Made by a program: the position numbers and the translations under genes. 64,000 nt of DNA from Mycobacterium gordonae (lineage in GTDB: Bacteria > Actinomycetota > Actinomycetes > Mycobacteriales > Mycobacteriaceae), in NCBI RefSeq assembly GCF_017086405.1, contig NZ_CP070973.1:6480739-6544738 (forward strand), written 5' to 3'. Numbering within the stretch: the first letter of the stretch is position 1; each line of letters opens with the position of its first letter. The notes under the pieces are model-generated. The model had not been told where the DNA came from. It saw only the letters and a list, made by a program, of their open reading frames with translations, and did not search any database. Positions 7,919 through 18,310 of this stretch are shown here, piece by piece.

Positions 7919-8982
7919 ATGAGTGATCGCACTGTCGCGGTAGTCGGCTTCGCCCACGCGCCGCACGTTCGCCGTACCGACGGCACCACCAACGGCGTCG
8001 AGATGCTGATGCCGTGCTTCGCGCAGCTGTATCAAGACTTGGGCATCACGAAGTCCGATATCGGCTTCTGGTGCTCGGGTTCCTCCGACTTCCTTGCCGG
8101 GCGCGCCTTTTCATTCCTGAACGCCGTGGACTCGATAGGAGCGGTGCCACCGATCAACGAGTCACACGTGGAGATGGACGGCGCCTGGGCCCTTTACGAG
8201 GCCTACATCAAAATCCTCACCGGCGAAGTAGATACGGCTCTCGTATACGGATTCGGCAAGTCGTCGGCGGGTACCCTGCGCCAAATTCTGTCGCGGCAGA
8301 CTGACCCGTACACCGTTGCCCCGCTGTGGCCCGATTCGGTGTCTATGGCCGGACTACAAGCCCGGATTGGCTTGGACTCCGGTAAGTGGACACCCGAGCA
8401 GATGGCCCAGGTCGCACTCGATTCGTTCGCTCAATCCGACCGCAACGACTCGGAAAAGCCGGCCAGCAGTGTCGACGAACTGCTGGCACGACCTTTCTTC
8501 AACGACCCATTGCGCCGGCATGACATCGCGCCGATTACCGACGGTGCGGCCGCCGTCGTCCTCGCCGCCGACGGTCGCGCCCGAGAACTGCGCGAAAACC
8601 CTGCGTGGATAACAGGAATCGAGCACCGCATCGAGACACCCGCGCTGGGCCTGCGCGACCTCACGGTGTCCACGTCCACCGCGGTCTCGGCAAAGGCAGC
8701 CACCGGCGGCAAAGTAGAGGACATCGAAGTGGCAGAGCTTCATGCCCCGTTCACTCACCAGCATCTGATTCTCACCGAAGCGATAGGGTTGACCGACAAC
8801 ACCCTGGTGAACCCATCCGGCGGCGCATTGGCCGCCAACCCGATGTTTGTCGCCGGTCTTGAGCGAATCGGTTTTGCAGCACAGCACATCTGGGCCGGGT
8901 CAGCGCAGCGGGCACTGGCACACGCCACCAGCGGACCTGCGCTGCAACAAAACTTGGTCGCCGTCTTGGAAGGGAAGAACTG

Positions 8983-8983
<1 letters not shown>
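7919..8983 (+). CDS. ltp4: Ltp4, thiolase-like steroid side-chain aldolase subunit
   Basis: A 354-residue thiolase-superfamily protein of the lipid-transfer-protein (SCP-x thiolase) branch, with SGSSDFLAG near the N-terminus and NPSGGALAANP toward the C-terminus. Actinobacterial Ltp3/Ltp4 proteins are known to be needed for cleaving branched sterol side chains by a retro-aldol step. ATG 7919 follows the Rv3521-like stop by 15 bases, and its own stop overlaps the ltp3 start by one base. The tight spacing supports co-translation and a protein complex with the twin-DUF35 subunit. The catalytic residues in this subfamily are not settled enough for me to assign. Confidence 0.9.
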
Positions 8984-10172
<1,189 letters not shown>

Positions 10173-10176
<4 letters not shown>

Positions 10177-11054
10177 AGTACACGCTCAGCATCGCGTTCA
10201 GCCCGATCGACCAACTGACCGGACTCGCGAAGACCGCAGAGGAAGTCGGGTTCGACTCCGTCGCGCTGCCGGATTCGATCTTCTACTTCGAGAAGCAGTC
10301 CGTCGACTATCCCTACACTGCAGACGGCAAGCGGATGTTCGACGAGAATGCCCCTTGGGTCGATCCGCTGATCCTGGCGGGCACCATGGGTGCGGTCACC
10401 TCGAAGCTGCGGTTCTACACCAACGTGATGAAGCTGGGTTCGCGCAACCCACTGCTACTGGCCCGACAGGTCGGCTCGGTCGCCAACCTCACCAACAACC
10501 GCTTCGGCTTCGGCGTGGGAATCGGCTGGGCGCCCGAGGAATTCGAATGGTGTGGGGTGCCGTACGCCCGTCGCGGCAAGCGCGTCGACGAGATGATCGA
10601 AGTGATCAAGCTGGTACTTGCCGGCGGGATGGTCGAATTCCATGGCGAGTTCTACGATTTCGACCGTCTGCAGATGAGTCCCGCACCCAGCGAGCCGGTG
10701 CCGTTCTACGTGGGCGGCCACACCGACGTCGCCCTCAAGCGTGCCGCGCGGGTCAGTGACGGCTGGACCAGCGCCATGATGACCCATGCGGAATTGGATG
10801 AGACCATCCGCAAGCTCAAGACGCTACTCGCCGAAAACGGCCGCGCAGACGACCCGTTCGAGTACCAGGCCGTCTGCATAGACAAGTTTGGCGTGGACGG
10901 TCATCGGGAGCTGGCCGAGATCGGGGTGACTGACTACATCACCATCCCGTGGGTCTTCGACGGGCTGGCCTTCGATGCGCCGCTGGACAAGAAGCAGGAC
11001 TCGATGAAGCGATTCGCCGACACCTACATCCACTCGGGCTGGCAGGACAAGTGA
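10173..11054 (+). CDS. Accessory F420-dependent LLM-class oxidoreductase
   Basis: A 293-residue luciferase-like enzyme beginning MKYTLSIAFS, with NRFGFGVGIGWAPEEFEW and EPVPFYVGGHTDVALKRAAR typical of the F420-dependent branch. ATG 10173 overlaps the ltp3 stop by four bases (ATGA) and its own stop overlaps the next GTG, so it is translationally coupled into the aldolase operon. I do not recall a gene here in M. tuberculosis, so it appears to be an addition. A redox step on a steroid-CoA or on an aldehyde or ketone product of the aldolase is plausible, but this is inference from context only. Confidence 0.85.
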
Positions 11055-11455
11055 GCCACCCCGCTCACGAGGCGGGCCGGCGCTCCCGCGAGGCGGTGGT
11101 CGCCCGCGACAAGGACGCCTGGCTGGCGGTCTTCGCCGACGACGCCATCGTCGAAGACCCCGTCGGCCCGTCGCCGTTCGATCCGGACGGCACGGGCCAC
11201 CGCGGGCGTGCTGCCATATCGGCGTTCTGGGACAAGGCGATTGCGCCCACCACCAGCATCGAATTCTTCTTCCGCGACACCTACCAGTGCGGCAACGAGG
11301 AAGCCAATGTCGGGCACATCCTGATCACCACCGGCGATTACCAGACCACCGCCGAGGGCGTTTTCACGTACAAGGCCGACGACCAGGGGCAGATGGTGGC
11401 GCTGCGCGCCTACTGGGAGATCGATAAAGCGGCAGCAAGCACGAGGAAAAAGTAG
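11051..11455 (+). CDS. NTF2-like/ketosteroid-isomerase-like protein
   Basis: A 134-residue protein of the SnoaL/NTF2-like fold, recognisable by the pattern of an N-terminal helix, the segment VFADDAIVEDPVGPSPF, then GHRGRAAISAFW and terminal beta strands. Relatives include ketosteroid isomerases and small hydratases. An acid pair (the aspartates in FADDAIVEDP) could be catalytic. GTG 11051 overlaps the preceding TGA in GTGA, so it is the last gene of the aldolase operon. It does not occur at this site in M. tuberculosis as far as I recall. A double-bond shift on a steroid intermediate is a fair guess. Confidence 0.8.
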   Translation: MSHPAHEAGRRSREAVVARDKDAWLAVFADDAIVEDPVGPSPFDPDGTGHRGRAAISAFWDKAIAPTTSIEFFFRDTYQCGNEEANVGHILITTGDYQTTAEGVFTYKADDQGQMVALRAYWEIDKAAASTRKK

Positions 11456-11490
11456 CTCGGCCGGACCCGGTCGCGCTTACACTCGCACGC

Positions 11491-11862
11491 GTGGCTACTG
11501 AATTGCGCTATGACCGTTGGTTCCTGCCGCTGTCGGTTCCGCTCGGGCTCGGGCCGAAGCACAGCGAGGTTCGGGTCCAGGACGGCACTTTGCACGTCAA
11601 ATTTGGCTGGGGCTTCAGTGCCGCGATTCCGGTTTCATCCGTCACCGAGGCCAAGCCGCGCACCGAGCGGGTGTTGTCCTGGGGCGCCCACGGATTCCGG
11701 GGACGCTGGCTGGTCAATGGCTCATCGAAGGGGATAGTCGAGTTGACCGTCAGCCCACCGGCGCAGGCACGCGTCATGGGCGTGCCGATCAACCTGAAGT
11801 CGTTGTACGTCAGCGTGACCGAGCCTGACGCGCTGATCAAAGCGGTCACCACGAAAGCATGA
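11491..11862 (+). CDS. Conserved hypothetical mycobacterial protein
   Basis: A 123-residue protein without a signal peptide or membrane segment. It is rich in short beta-like strands, for example LHVKFGWGFSAAIPVSSV and SLYVSVTEPDAL, and could be a small PH-like or beta-barrel domain. I do not recognise a defined family. GTG 11491 is used because the frame reads MATELRYDRWF from it. It lies 35 bases after the NTF2-like gene and 13 bases before the NHL protein, so it may be read through from the operon. No function is assigned. Confidence 0.7.
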   Translation: MATELRYDRWFLPLSVPLGLGPKHSEVRVQDGTLHVKFGWGFSAAIPVSSVTEAKPRTERVLSWGAHGFRGRWLVNGSSKGIVELTVSPPAQARVMGVPINLKSLYVSVTEPDALIKAVTTKA

Positions 11863-11875
11863 CGGGAGCCCACTG

Positions 11876-12802
11876 GTGGAGGCAGGGGATTCCGGAAGCA
11901 GCACGCCCAACAAGCTACGCTTCCTCGCCATTGCGGTCGGCGCAGTAGCCGTCCTCGTCGCCGCGGGAATCACCGCGTACTTCGTGTTCTGGCGGGCGCC
12001 GTCCGGCCACGTGGTACGGAATCAGGCCGCCTCGCCGACCACCGCGACCGGACCTAAACAGGTGGTGCTGCCGTTCGACATCGGGGATCCCGACGGAGTC
12101 GCGGTGGACAGCGCGGGCAGTGTCTACGTCGCAGATTCCAGCCGCAATCAGGTCGTGAAGCTGCCGCCAGGCGCAACGAGCCAGCTTGTGCTGCCGTTCA
12201 CCGGCCTGAACCGCCCGGCGGGCCTCGCGGTCGACGGCAGCGGGAACATCTACGTCGTCGACGCATCCAACAACCGGGTACTCAAACTCACGGCGGGCTC
12301 CACCGCGCCGGTTGAACTGCCTTTTCCCGGCCTCAATACCCCGCATGGCGTCGCCGTGGACGGCAACGGCAGCGTCTACATCGTCGACTCCGGCAACAGC
12401 CGGGTGCTCGAATTGGCCGCCGGCTCGGACAACCCCATCGAGTTGCCATTCACCGGCCTGAATCACCCGCTGGGCGCCGCCTTGGACTCGGCCGGCGCAG
12501 TCTACGTCGCCGACAGCGACAACAATCGGATCGTCAAGCTAGCCGCCGGGGCCCCCACTACGGTCGACCTCCCACTGACCGGCTTGAACTTTCCCCACGG
12601 GGTCGCGGTGAACCTTCACGGCGATGTCTACGTGACCGACCTGAACAACAATCGGGTGCTTAAGCTGACAGCCGGCTCATCCGCCCCGGCAACACTGCCC
12701 TTCGTCGATCTGGACTTCCCCTATGGCGTCGCCATCGACAATCACGGCAACGTGTATGTCGCCGACTTCCACAACCGGATCGTGAAACTGTCGACAAACT
12801 GA
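11876..12802 (+). CDS. Membrane-anchored NHL-repeat beta-propeller (Rv3524-like)
   Basis: A 308-residue protein with a short cytoplasmic tail, one membrane helix at about residues 16-38 (FLAIAVGAVAVLVAAGITAY), a linker, and then six NHL repeats of about 42 residues. Each repeat carries a variant of GVAVD.xGxVYVAD...NRVLKL. Six blades would close a propeller like the extracellular sensor of the kinase PknD, which it resembles. There is no kinase domain. It probably binds a ligand outside the membrane; its partner is unknown. GTG 11876 follows GGGAG by 6 bases. It is shorter than the 343 residues I recall for Rv3524. Confidence 0.85.
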   Translation: MEAGDSGSSTPNKLRFLAIAVGAVAVLVAAGITAYFVFWRAPSGHVVRNQAASPTTATGPKQVVLPFDIGDPDGVAVDSAGSVYVADSSRNQVVKLPPGATSQLVLPFTGLNRPAGLAVDGSGNIYVVDASNNRVLKLTAGSTAPVELPFPGLNTPHGVAVDGNGSVYIVDSGNSRVLELAAGSDNPIELPFTGLNHPLGAALDSAGAVYVADSDNNRIVKLAAGAPTTVDLPLTGLNFPHGVAVNLHGDVYVTDLNNNRVLKLTAGSSAPATLPFVDLDFPYGVAIDNHGNVYVADFHNRIVKLSTN

Positions 12803-12821
12803 TACGCCGCGCCCGGTCGGA

Positions 12822-13346
12822 CTAGATCGCTTCGATGCCAGCGATATGCCGCTGCGCCAGATCGCGATAGGCCTGCGGGTTGACGTTGACCCACATCTCG
12901 GCACCGGTGCCTTCGATCGGTCCCTTGACCTTCGCCGGAGCGCCGGTCACCAGCATGCCGGCCGGAATCTGCGTGCCGCCCACCACCACGGCGCCGGCGG
13001 CGACCATGCAGCGCGCACCGATCACGGCACCGTCGAGCACCGCCGCATGATTGGCGATCAACGCCTCAGAACCGATGTGGGCCCCGTGGATGACGCACAG
13101 ATGCGCCACGGTGGCCCCAGGACCGACGTCGACCGGGATGCCGGGCGGCGCGTGCAGCACCGACCCGTCCTGCACGTTGGCGCCCTCGCGGATCACCACG
13201 GGCGCGTAGTCGCCGCGCAGCACGGCGTTGTACCAGACGGACGCCCCCGCCTCGACGGTAACGTCACCGATCAGGGTGGCGGTCGGTGCCACGAACGCGG
13301 TGGGATCGACCTTCGGCGATCGACCTTCGAAAGAGAACAGCGGCAT
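12822..13346 (-). CDS. Gamma-carbonic-anhydrase-like left-handed beta-helix (Rv3525c)
   Basis: A 174-residue hexapeptide-repeat protein with the gamma-class carbonic anhydrase signature: the arginine of AVLRGDYAPV, the glutamine of NVQDGS, and three candidate zinc ligands, in SVLHAPP and in the pair VAHLCVIHG. It is annotated in M. tuberculosis as a possible siderophore-binding protein, but the metal-ligand pattern argues for carbonic anhydrase or a related metalloenzyme. It converges on the NHL gene with 19 bases between the stops, and is divergent from kshA with the KstR box about 83 bases upstream of its ATG. Whether it shares that regulation is unclear. Confidence 0.85.
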   Translation of the reverse strand: MPLFSFEGRSPKVDPTAFVAPTATLIGDVTVEAGASVWYNAVLRGDYAPVVIREGANVQDGSVLHAPPGIPVDVGPGATVAHLCVIHGAHIGSEALIANHAAVLDGAVIGARCMVAAGAVVVGGTQIPAGMLVTGAPAKVKGPIEGTGAEMWVNVNPQAYRDLAQRHIAGIEAI

Positions 13347-13428
13347 TGATTACATATACCCCTAATGTGCATCCGCCTTCAGCAAACCCAGCCAGACTCG
13401 CCGTCGTTGCGCTCCCCCGCCCCAAAAC

Positions 13429-13442
13429 TGTAACGTGTTCTA
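13429..13442. promoter_or_regulatory. KstR operator, kshA
   Basis: TGTAACGTGTTCTA is an exact TnnAACnnGTTnnA match, located 29 bases before the kshA GTG at 13472. The GGAGGTG ribosome-binding site follows in between. The site includes TGTAAC, a plausible -10 element, so repressor binding would block the promoter directly. Confidence 0.85.
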
Positions 13443-13471
13443 GTTAGTACCCGCGATCTGGAGGTGACAGG

Positions 13472-14641
13472 GTGAGTACCGACACAAATGGCGTCGGTGT
13501 CCGGGAGATCGATGCCGGCGCGTTGCCGACCAGGTATGCCCGAGGCTGGCACTGCCTGGGCGTGGCCGAGGACTTCCGCGACGGCAAGCCGCACTCGGTT
13601 CAAGCCTTCGGCACCAAGCTGGTGGTCTTCGCCGACTCCAACGGCGACATCAAGATTCTGGACGGCTACTGCCGGCACATGGGCGGCGACCTGTCCGAGG
13701 GCACCATCAAGGGTGACGAAGTCGCGTGCCCCTTCCACGACTGGCGGTGGGGCGGGGACGGCCGCTGCAAACTTGTGCCCTACGCCAAGCGCACCCCCAA
13801 GACGGCGCGCACCCGGGCGTGGACCACCGATGTCCGCGGCGGCCTGCTGTTTGTCTGGCATGACCACGAGGGCAACCCACCCGACCCCGCGGTGCGCATT
13901 CCCGAGATCCCGGAAGCCCACAGCGATGACTGGACCAACTGGCGCTGGAACCGCATCCTCATCGAAGGATCCAACTGCCGCGACATCATCGACAACATCA
14001 CCGACATGGCGCACTTCTTCTACATCCACTTCGGGTTGCCGACTTACTTTAAGAACGTCTTCGAAGGCCACATCGCTTCGCAGTATCTGCACAACGTGGG
14101 ACGTCCCGACGTGAGCGATCTGGGCACCTCCTACGGTGAGGCCGAATTGGATTCGGAGGCTTCTTATTTCGGGCCGTCGTTCATGATCAACTGGCTGCAC
14201 AACAGCTACAGCGGCTACAAGTCCGAGTCGATTTTGATCAACTGCCACTACCCGGTGACGCAGGACTCCTTCGTGCTGCAGTGGGGTGTGATCGTCGAAA
14301 AGCCCAAGGGCCTGGACGAAAAGATGAGCGACAAGCTGTCCCGCGTCTTCACCGAAGGCGTCAGCAAAGGCTTCATGCAGGACGTCGAGATCTGGAAGCA
14401 CAAGACCCGTATCGACAACCCGTTGCTGGTCGAAGAGGACGGGGCCGTCTACCAGATGCGCCGCTGGTATCAGCAGTTCTACGTGGATGTAGCCGACATC
14501 ACCCCGGAGATGGTGGAGCGCTTCGAGATGGAGGTGGACACCACCCGCGCCAACGAGTTCTGGAACGCCGAGGTCGCCGAGAACCTGAAAGCCAAAGACG
14601 CTGAAGCGGTTTCCGACGAAGTGCCCGCCGAGCAGCACTGA
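13472..14641 (+). CDS. kshA: KshA, 3-ketosteroid 9-alpha-hydroxylase oxygenase
   Basis: Rieske-type non-heme iron oxygenase of 389 residues. The [2Fe-2S] ligands C67, H69, C86 and H89 are in place (CRHMGG and CPFHDW), and the mononuclear iron ligands H181, H186 and D304 sit in DMAHFFYIHFG and MQDVEIW at the positions known for the M. tuberculosis enzyme. With KstD it opens ring B of the sterol nucleus. It needs the reductase KshB, which is not in this window. GTG 13472 is preceded by GGAGGTGACAGG. It is followed after 5 bases by the Rv3527-like gene, probably on the same transcript. Confidence 0.97.
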   Translation: MSTDTNGVGVREIDAGALPTRYARGWHCLGVAEDFRDGKPHSVQAFGTKLVVFADSNGDIKILDGYCRHMGGDLSEGTIKGDEVACPFHDWRWGGDGRCKLVPYAKRTPKTARTRAWTTDVRGGLLFVWHDHEGNPPDPAVRIPEIPEAHSDDWTNWRWNRILIEGSNCRDIIDNITDMAHFFYIHFGLPTYFKNVFEGHIASQYLHNVGRPDVSDLGTSYGEAELDSEASYFGPSFMINWLHNSYSGYKSESILINCHYPVTQDSFVLQWGVIVEKPKGLDEKMSDKLSRVFTEGVSKGFMQDVEIWKHKTRIDNPLLVEEDGAVYQMRRWYQQFYVDVADITPEMVERFEMEVDTTRANEFWNAEVAENLKAKDAEAVSDEVPAEQH

Positions 14642-14646
14642 CGATC

Positions 14647-15099
14647 ATGACCGACGATCAGCCGGCCGTTCCCGACGTCGATCGGCTCGTCCGGTCGATG
14701 CTGATGCTGCACGGTGATCACCATGGTCACGACGAGCCGCACACCAGCCACGGCGGATCCGGTTCGTGGTCCAAGTCAAGGGATTTCAGCAACGATCCGC
14801 AGCGCGCCGCTGCGGTGGCCGAAGCCAGCCGCGCGGACCGCGAACGCTACCTGACGGCCGGCCTGCGACCGGTGGACTGCCGGTTCTGCCACATCACCGT
14901 CGCGGTGCGCAGGCTGGGTCCGGGTCACACTGCGGTGCAATGGAATACCCAGGCGTCGCAACGCTGCGCACATTTCGCCGAAGTACGCGCCTGCGGCGGC
15001 AACACGGCCCGCACCAAGTCCTGTCCGCGGCTGTCCGACAGCATCGAACATGCGGTCGCCGAAGGCATTCTGGAGCGGGAGCCGGCCGAGGCCGAGTAG
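14647..15099 (+). CDS. Rv3527-like cysteine/histidine-containing hypothetical
   Basis: A 150-residue protein with a histidine-rich N-terminal stretch (LHGDHHGHDEPHTSHGG) and several conserved-looking cysteines (DCRFCH, QRCAHF, RACGG, KSCPRL). This spacing could bind a metal or iron-sulfur cluster, which is inference. It begins 5 bases after kshA and matches the H37Rv order, so a role alongside the 9-alpha-hydroxylase, perhaps in cluster supply or as a redox partner, deserves a test. The function is not established. Its 3' end converges on the sulfotransferase-like gene across 14 bases, where I remember Rv3528c in M. tuberculosis. Confidence 0.82.
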   Translation: MTDDQPAVPDVDRLVRSMLMLHGDHHGHDEPHTSHGGSGSWSKSRDFSNDPQRAAAVAEASRADRERYLTAGLRPVDCRFCHITVAVRRLGPGHTAVQWNTQASQRCAHFAEVRACGGNTARTKSCPRLSDSIEHAVAEGILEREPAEAE

Positions 15100-15113
15100 T
15101 TCTCGATGCGGCA

Positions 15114-16259
15114 TCACAGCCCGGCGAATCGCTCCTTGACCTCTTCGGCGGTCAGTCCGTAATCGGCCAGTGAATACTTGTGCTTCGGCGCCCGTGCACC
15201 GGTCTGACTCTCGGCGTGGCTGTCCTCCATCGCCTTTCGCGCCTCGTCGGTCAGCGTCAGACCGAAATGCCGGTACACCGAGGCGACGGTGCCGAGGGGG
15301 TCGGTGATCAGGTCGCGGTAGTCCACGTCGCAGAACTGGGTCGGATCGTACGAGGCGCGTGCGGTGTTGAATCGTTGCAGCCCGCGTGACCACGTTTCCA
15401 TCGCGTCCGCACCGATCTGTTCGGCGGTGAACGTCGTCGACCAGCCCTCGGCGGTGTGCTGCGCCAACGAGCACATCGAGGCCATGATCGTCTCCACCGG
15501 GCGGTGGGTCTGAATCACCAGGGCATCGGGATAGGTGGCCATCAACGCGTCGAGCGCGAACAGATGGCTGGGATTCTTGAGCACCCAACGCTTGTCGGCG
15601 TCGTTGCACCCGATGAGTTGCAGGTTGCGGCGGTGCCGCTGGTATGACGGCGTCCAGTCCTGCTGCGCCAGCCATTGCGCGTAACTGGGGATATGGGCCA
15701 ACGTCTCATAGGACACCGAATGCAGCGACTGACGCAGCAGCTGCCAGCACTCCTCCAGCTCATAGGCCGCCATGAAATGCAGACCGGTGTAGTCCGGGTT
15801 TTCCTGATGGTGCCTGTTGAACTGCTCGTTCAATTGGCTATACCAGGGATTTGATTCCCACATGTCCCGGGGCGGACGGGGCTGCGGGAACTCGGCCAGC
15901 CACAGGTGCAGGCCCTGGTGGGCGGGGTCGGCGCCGAGCAGCCGGTGCAGCACGGTCGTGCCGGTGCGCGGCAGTCCGGTCACGAAGATCGGCTGGTCGA
16001 TGGCCACGCCCGCGTACTGCGGATACTGCTTCCACGCGGACTCCGACAGCAGCCGGGCGACCAGCGCTCCGCGCAGGAAGAACCGATTCATCTTGCTGCC
16101 CAACGCTGTCAGGCCCGCCTCGCGCTTGTAGGAGTCCAGCAGCACGCTCAGCGCTTCGCGGTAGTTGTCGTCGTCGGTGCCGAAGTCGTCCAGCCCGGTC
16201 AGTTTGGTCGCCGACGCATGCAGGTCGTCGACGGTGCCCACATCAGTTCGCTCGGTCAT
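15114..16259 (-). CDS. Rv3529c-like sulfotransferase family protein
   Basis: A 381-residue protein with the PAPS 5'-phosphosulfate-binding loop IFVTGLPRTGTTVLHRLL at about residues 90-107, a later RWVLKNPSHLF strand and the 3'-phosphate-type segment VIQTHRPVETIMASM. It should transfer sulfate from PAPS to a small hydroxylated acceptor, and a sterol is possible given the context. It is the last gene of the minus-strand group Rv3531c-Rv3530c-Rv3529c, with 52 bases separating it from the SDR gene. That spacer holds a CTCCTCCTCATCGCTGCGCT motif, which I recall as a common mycobacterial intergenic sequence. Confidence 0.87.
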   Translation of the reverse strand: MTERTDVGTVDDLHASATKLTGLDDFGTDDDNYREALSVLLDSYKREAGLTALGSKMNRFFLRGALVARLLSESAWKQYPQYAGVAIDQPIFVTGLPRTGTTVLHRLLGADPAHQGLHLWLAEFPQPRPPRDMWESNPWYSQLNEQFNRHHQENPDYTGLHFMAAYELEECWQLLRQSLHSVSYETLAHIPSYAQWLAQQDWTPSYQRHRRNLQLIGCNDADKRWVLKNPSHLFALDALMATYPDALVIQTHRPVETIMASMCSLAQHTAEGWSTTFTAEQIGADAMETWSRGLQRFNTARASYDPTQFCDVDYRDLITDPLGTVASVYRHFGLTLTDEARKAMEDSHAESQTGARAPKHKYSLADYGLTAEEVKERFAGL

Positions 16260-16311
16260 TGTTGCGCCGCCTCCTCCTCATCGCTGCGCTATGCATCGTC
16301 GACAGCGGCCA

Positions 16312-17094
16312 TCAGTTGTGGTACTCCCCGCAGTTGACGTCGAGCGTCTGCCCGGTGATACCGCTGGAAAGGTCGCTGGCCATGAACAGAATCGCCGACG
16401 CCACCTCGTCCTCGGTGGGCAGCCGCTTCAGATCCGAGTTCGCGGCGGTGGCCTGATAGATCTGCTCGGCGGTGGTGCCGTACTTGCCGGCTTGGTGGTT
16501 GAAGTAGCCTTGCAGTGTGTCACCCCAGATATAGCCCGGGGCAACGGAATTGACGCGGATGCCCTGGCCACCCAACTCGGTGGCCAGTGACTGCGACATG
16601 GACAGCAATGCGGACTTGGCCATCTTGTAGGCGCCGTACTTGGCTTGGGAGTGCCGGATGACCATGGAGTTCACGTTGACGACGGAGCCCTTCGACGCGG
16701 CCAGCGCCGGTGTGAAGCCCTGGATCAGCCGCAACGCGCCCAGGGCACTGAGTTCAATCGCATCGCGGATGTGCTGAAAAGTGGTGCCGGCCAACGGTTT
16801 CATCGACGGCACCCGGAACGCATTGTTGACCAGCACGTCGACCTTGCCGTACGCCTCCAAGGAGGCGTCGACGAGGCTACTCACCTGGTCGTCGTCGGTG
16901 ATGTCGGTGGGCACCGCGACCGCCTTGCGGCCGAGGTCGACGACTTGCTTGGCGACGTCGTCCAACCGGTCGGCACTACGCGCCGCCAGCACCAGATCGG
17001 CTCCTTCGAGCGCACATCGGCGCGCCAACGTCGTACCCAGGCCTGGGCCGACGCCGCTGATCACCACGATCTTGCCGTCGAGCATGTCGGTCAT
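16312..17094 (-). CDS. Rv3530c-like short-chain dehydrogenase
   Basis: SDR of 260 residues. It has the NAD(P)-binding GVGPGLGTTLAR near the N-terminus, VLVNNAF in the middle, a catalytic serine in NVNSMV and a YKMAK segment (YGAYKMAK) supplying Tyr and Lys. It is likely to oxidise or reduce a hydroxyl on a steroid intermediate; the substrate is unknown. ATG 17094 overlaps the stop of the upstream gene in ATGA, so the two are translationally coupled. The frame extends to 17268 but that part overlaps the neighbour and is not needed. Its promoter is probably the KstR-type site at 18230. Confidence 0.9.
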   Translation of the reverse strand: MTDMLDGKIVVISGVGPGLGTTLARRCALEGADLVLAARSADRLDDVAKQVVDLGRKAVAVPTDITDDDQVSSLVDASLEAYGKVDVLVNNAFRVPSMKPLAGTTFQHIRDAIELSALGALRLIQGFTPALAASKGSVVNVNSMVIRHSQAKYGAYKMAKSALLSMSQSLATELGGQGIRVNSVAPGYIWGDTLQGYFNHQAGKYGTTAEQIYQATAANSDLKRLPTEDEVASAILFMASDLSSGITGQTLDVNCGEYHN

Positions 17095-18218
17095 CCCAGC
17101 ATCCTTGCCGCAATCTGCAACTGGCGCAGTGCAATGCGTGCCCGCCAGTCGTCCTCGGAAATCTTGTTGTGTTCGAAATAGGGCAGCGACGCCGGTACCG
17201 CATCGGCATCGACCAACTCGACCGTCGGGCCATCGGCATCGGTGAGCTCCCGGGACACCCGCTGCCAACGGAACTGCAGAAACCCACGCCGATGGCCGAG
17301 CGTCTCAACCCAATTGGTCACACCGGGATTCGAGTCGCTGACCACGATGCGAACCTTGCCGTCCGGATCCGCCTGCGCCTGGGTGTTGTTCAGCGACGTC
17401 TGGTGGTTGATGTAGTCCAGCGAGATGTACCACATGCTGCCCAGCTGAAAGCCTAGGTACGGGGCGTCGCTCACCGGCACCGTGATCACCAGGGCCTGAT
17501 CCGGACGCAGGTCGAAGTGGCCGACCGACGAGTACTGGGTCGCCAGCCCGCCGGGAGTCAGCCGCGGCGGCACCATCGTGTTGACCGGGATCTTGAGGTA
17601 GAACCACTGTGGGAACTGCAGCCATGTCTTGACCCGGTTGACCAGCTGCTTAGCCGCTGTGGCATAACGCTTTTCGATCAGCTCGCGGGTCAGCGGCGGC
17701 GGCGCGGTGCCGGCGGTGTCCAACCGCTCGATGGTCAGTGTGCCGCGGGTCGCCGACCAGTCGCCGTAGACCTCGCGCATGACCAGTTGCCCCGGGCTGG
17801 TTGGCCGCAACCGCCACTCGAAGCTGCCGTCGGGAGCGATGTCGAGTTCACGGTCGTCGAACGCGGCCTGGCTGGCGGGAACATTGTCGTCGGTGTATTC
17901 GCCCCCGAGCAGTTGAAAACTCAGATCGGTGGTGGTGCCGCGCACCCCACGGACCACGTAATCGCGGTCGGCGTGCACCCGGGTGCCGAAGTAGAGGGTG
18001 TCGGGGTTGTCCAGCCCCATCTTGGTGAACGGCCCGGTGCCGGACTGCAGGAAGGGATGGTCGCGCTCGTAGTCGAACGCCAGATGCATGCAGCCGGTCA
18101 CGCAGCCGGCCAGATACTGCAGTCCTTCCAGTAGGTCGGCTTCGGTCTCGATGTGCGGAGCGGCTGCCACCAGGTTCTCGGCTTCGGCGATCGCTGCGGT
18201 GAGCTGATCAGAAAACAC
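17091..18218 (-). CDS. Rv3531c-like hypothetical protein
   Basis: A 375-residue protein of the length I recall for Rv3531c. It looks like a DUF1214-type protein, with beta-rich segments such as NPDTLYFGTRVHADRDYVVRG and YLGFQLGSMWYISLDY. No signal peptide or catalytic motif is evident. The start is GTG 18218, 11 bases from a KstR-type site, and it is the first gene of the Rv3531c-Rv3530c-Rv3529c group, overlapping the second by 4 bases. Co-transcription with an SDR and a sulfotransferase suggests a steroid-modifying side pathway, which remains inference. Confidence 0.85.
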   Translation of the reverse strand: MFSDQLTAAIAEAENLVAAAPHIETEADLLEGLQYLAGCVTGCMHLAFDYERDHPFLQSGTGPFTKMGLDNPDTLYFGTRVHADRDYVVRGVRGTTTDLSFQLLGGEYTDDNVPASQAAFDDRELDIAPDGSFEWRLRPTSPGQLVMREVYGDWSATRGTLTIERLDTAGTAPPPLTRELIEKRYATAAKQLVNRVKTWLQFPQWFYLKIPVNTMVPPRLTPGGLATQYSSVGHFDLRPDQALVITVPVSDAPYLGFQLGSMWYISLDYINHQTSLNNTQAQADPDGKVRIVVSDSNPGVTNWVETLGHRRGFLQFRWQRVSRELTDADGPTVELVDADAVPASLPYFEHNKISEDDWRARIALRQLQIAARMLG

Positions 18219-18229
18219 AACTTTGACGC

Positions 18230-18243
18230 TAGAACGTGTTCCT
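18230..18243. promoter_or_regulatory. KstR-type operator, Rv3531c operon
   Basis: TAGAACGTGTTCCT matches TnnAACnnGTTnnA in every position except the last base. It lies 11 bases upstream of the Rv3531c-like GTG at 18218, overlapping the expected promoter, and faces no gene on the other side that it would obviously serve. Confidence 0.7.
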
Positions 18244-18310
18244 ATTTTGAGTCAACCGCGAACATTTGCGCGTGTCGAGCATGACGCCGACTGACGAAGC
18301 CCGATCACCT

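Noticed and set aside
12060..12800. Regular 126-base tandem pattern, considered as a repeat array
   Set aside because: It is fully explained by six in-frame NHL repeats; the spacers are not unique sequences, so it is not CRISPR.
13379..14638. 419-codon minus-strand frame over kshA
   Set aside because: It is fully antisense to a clear Rieske oxygenase and its translation has no family features. High GC produces such frames.
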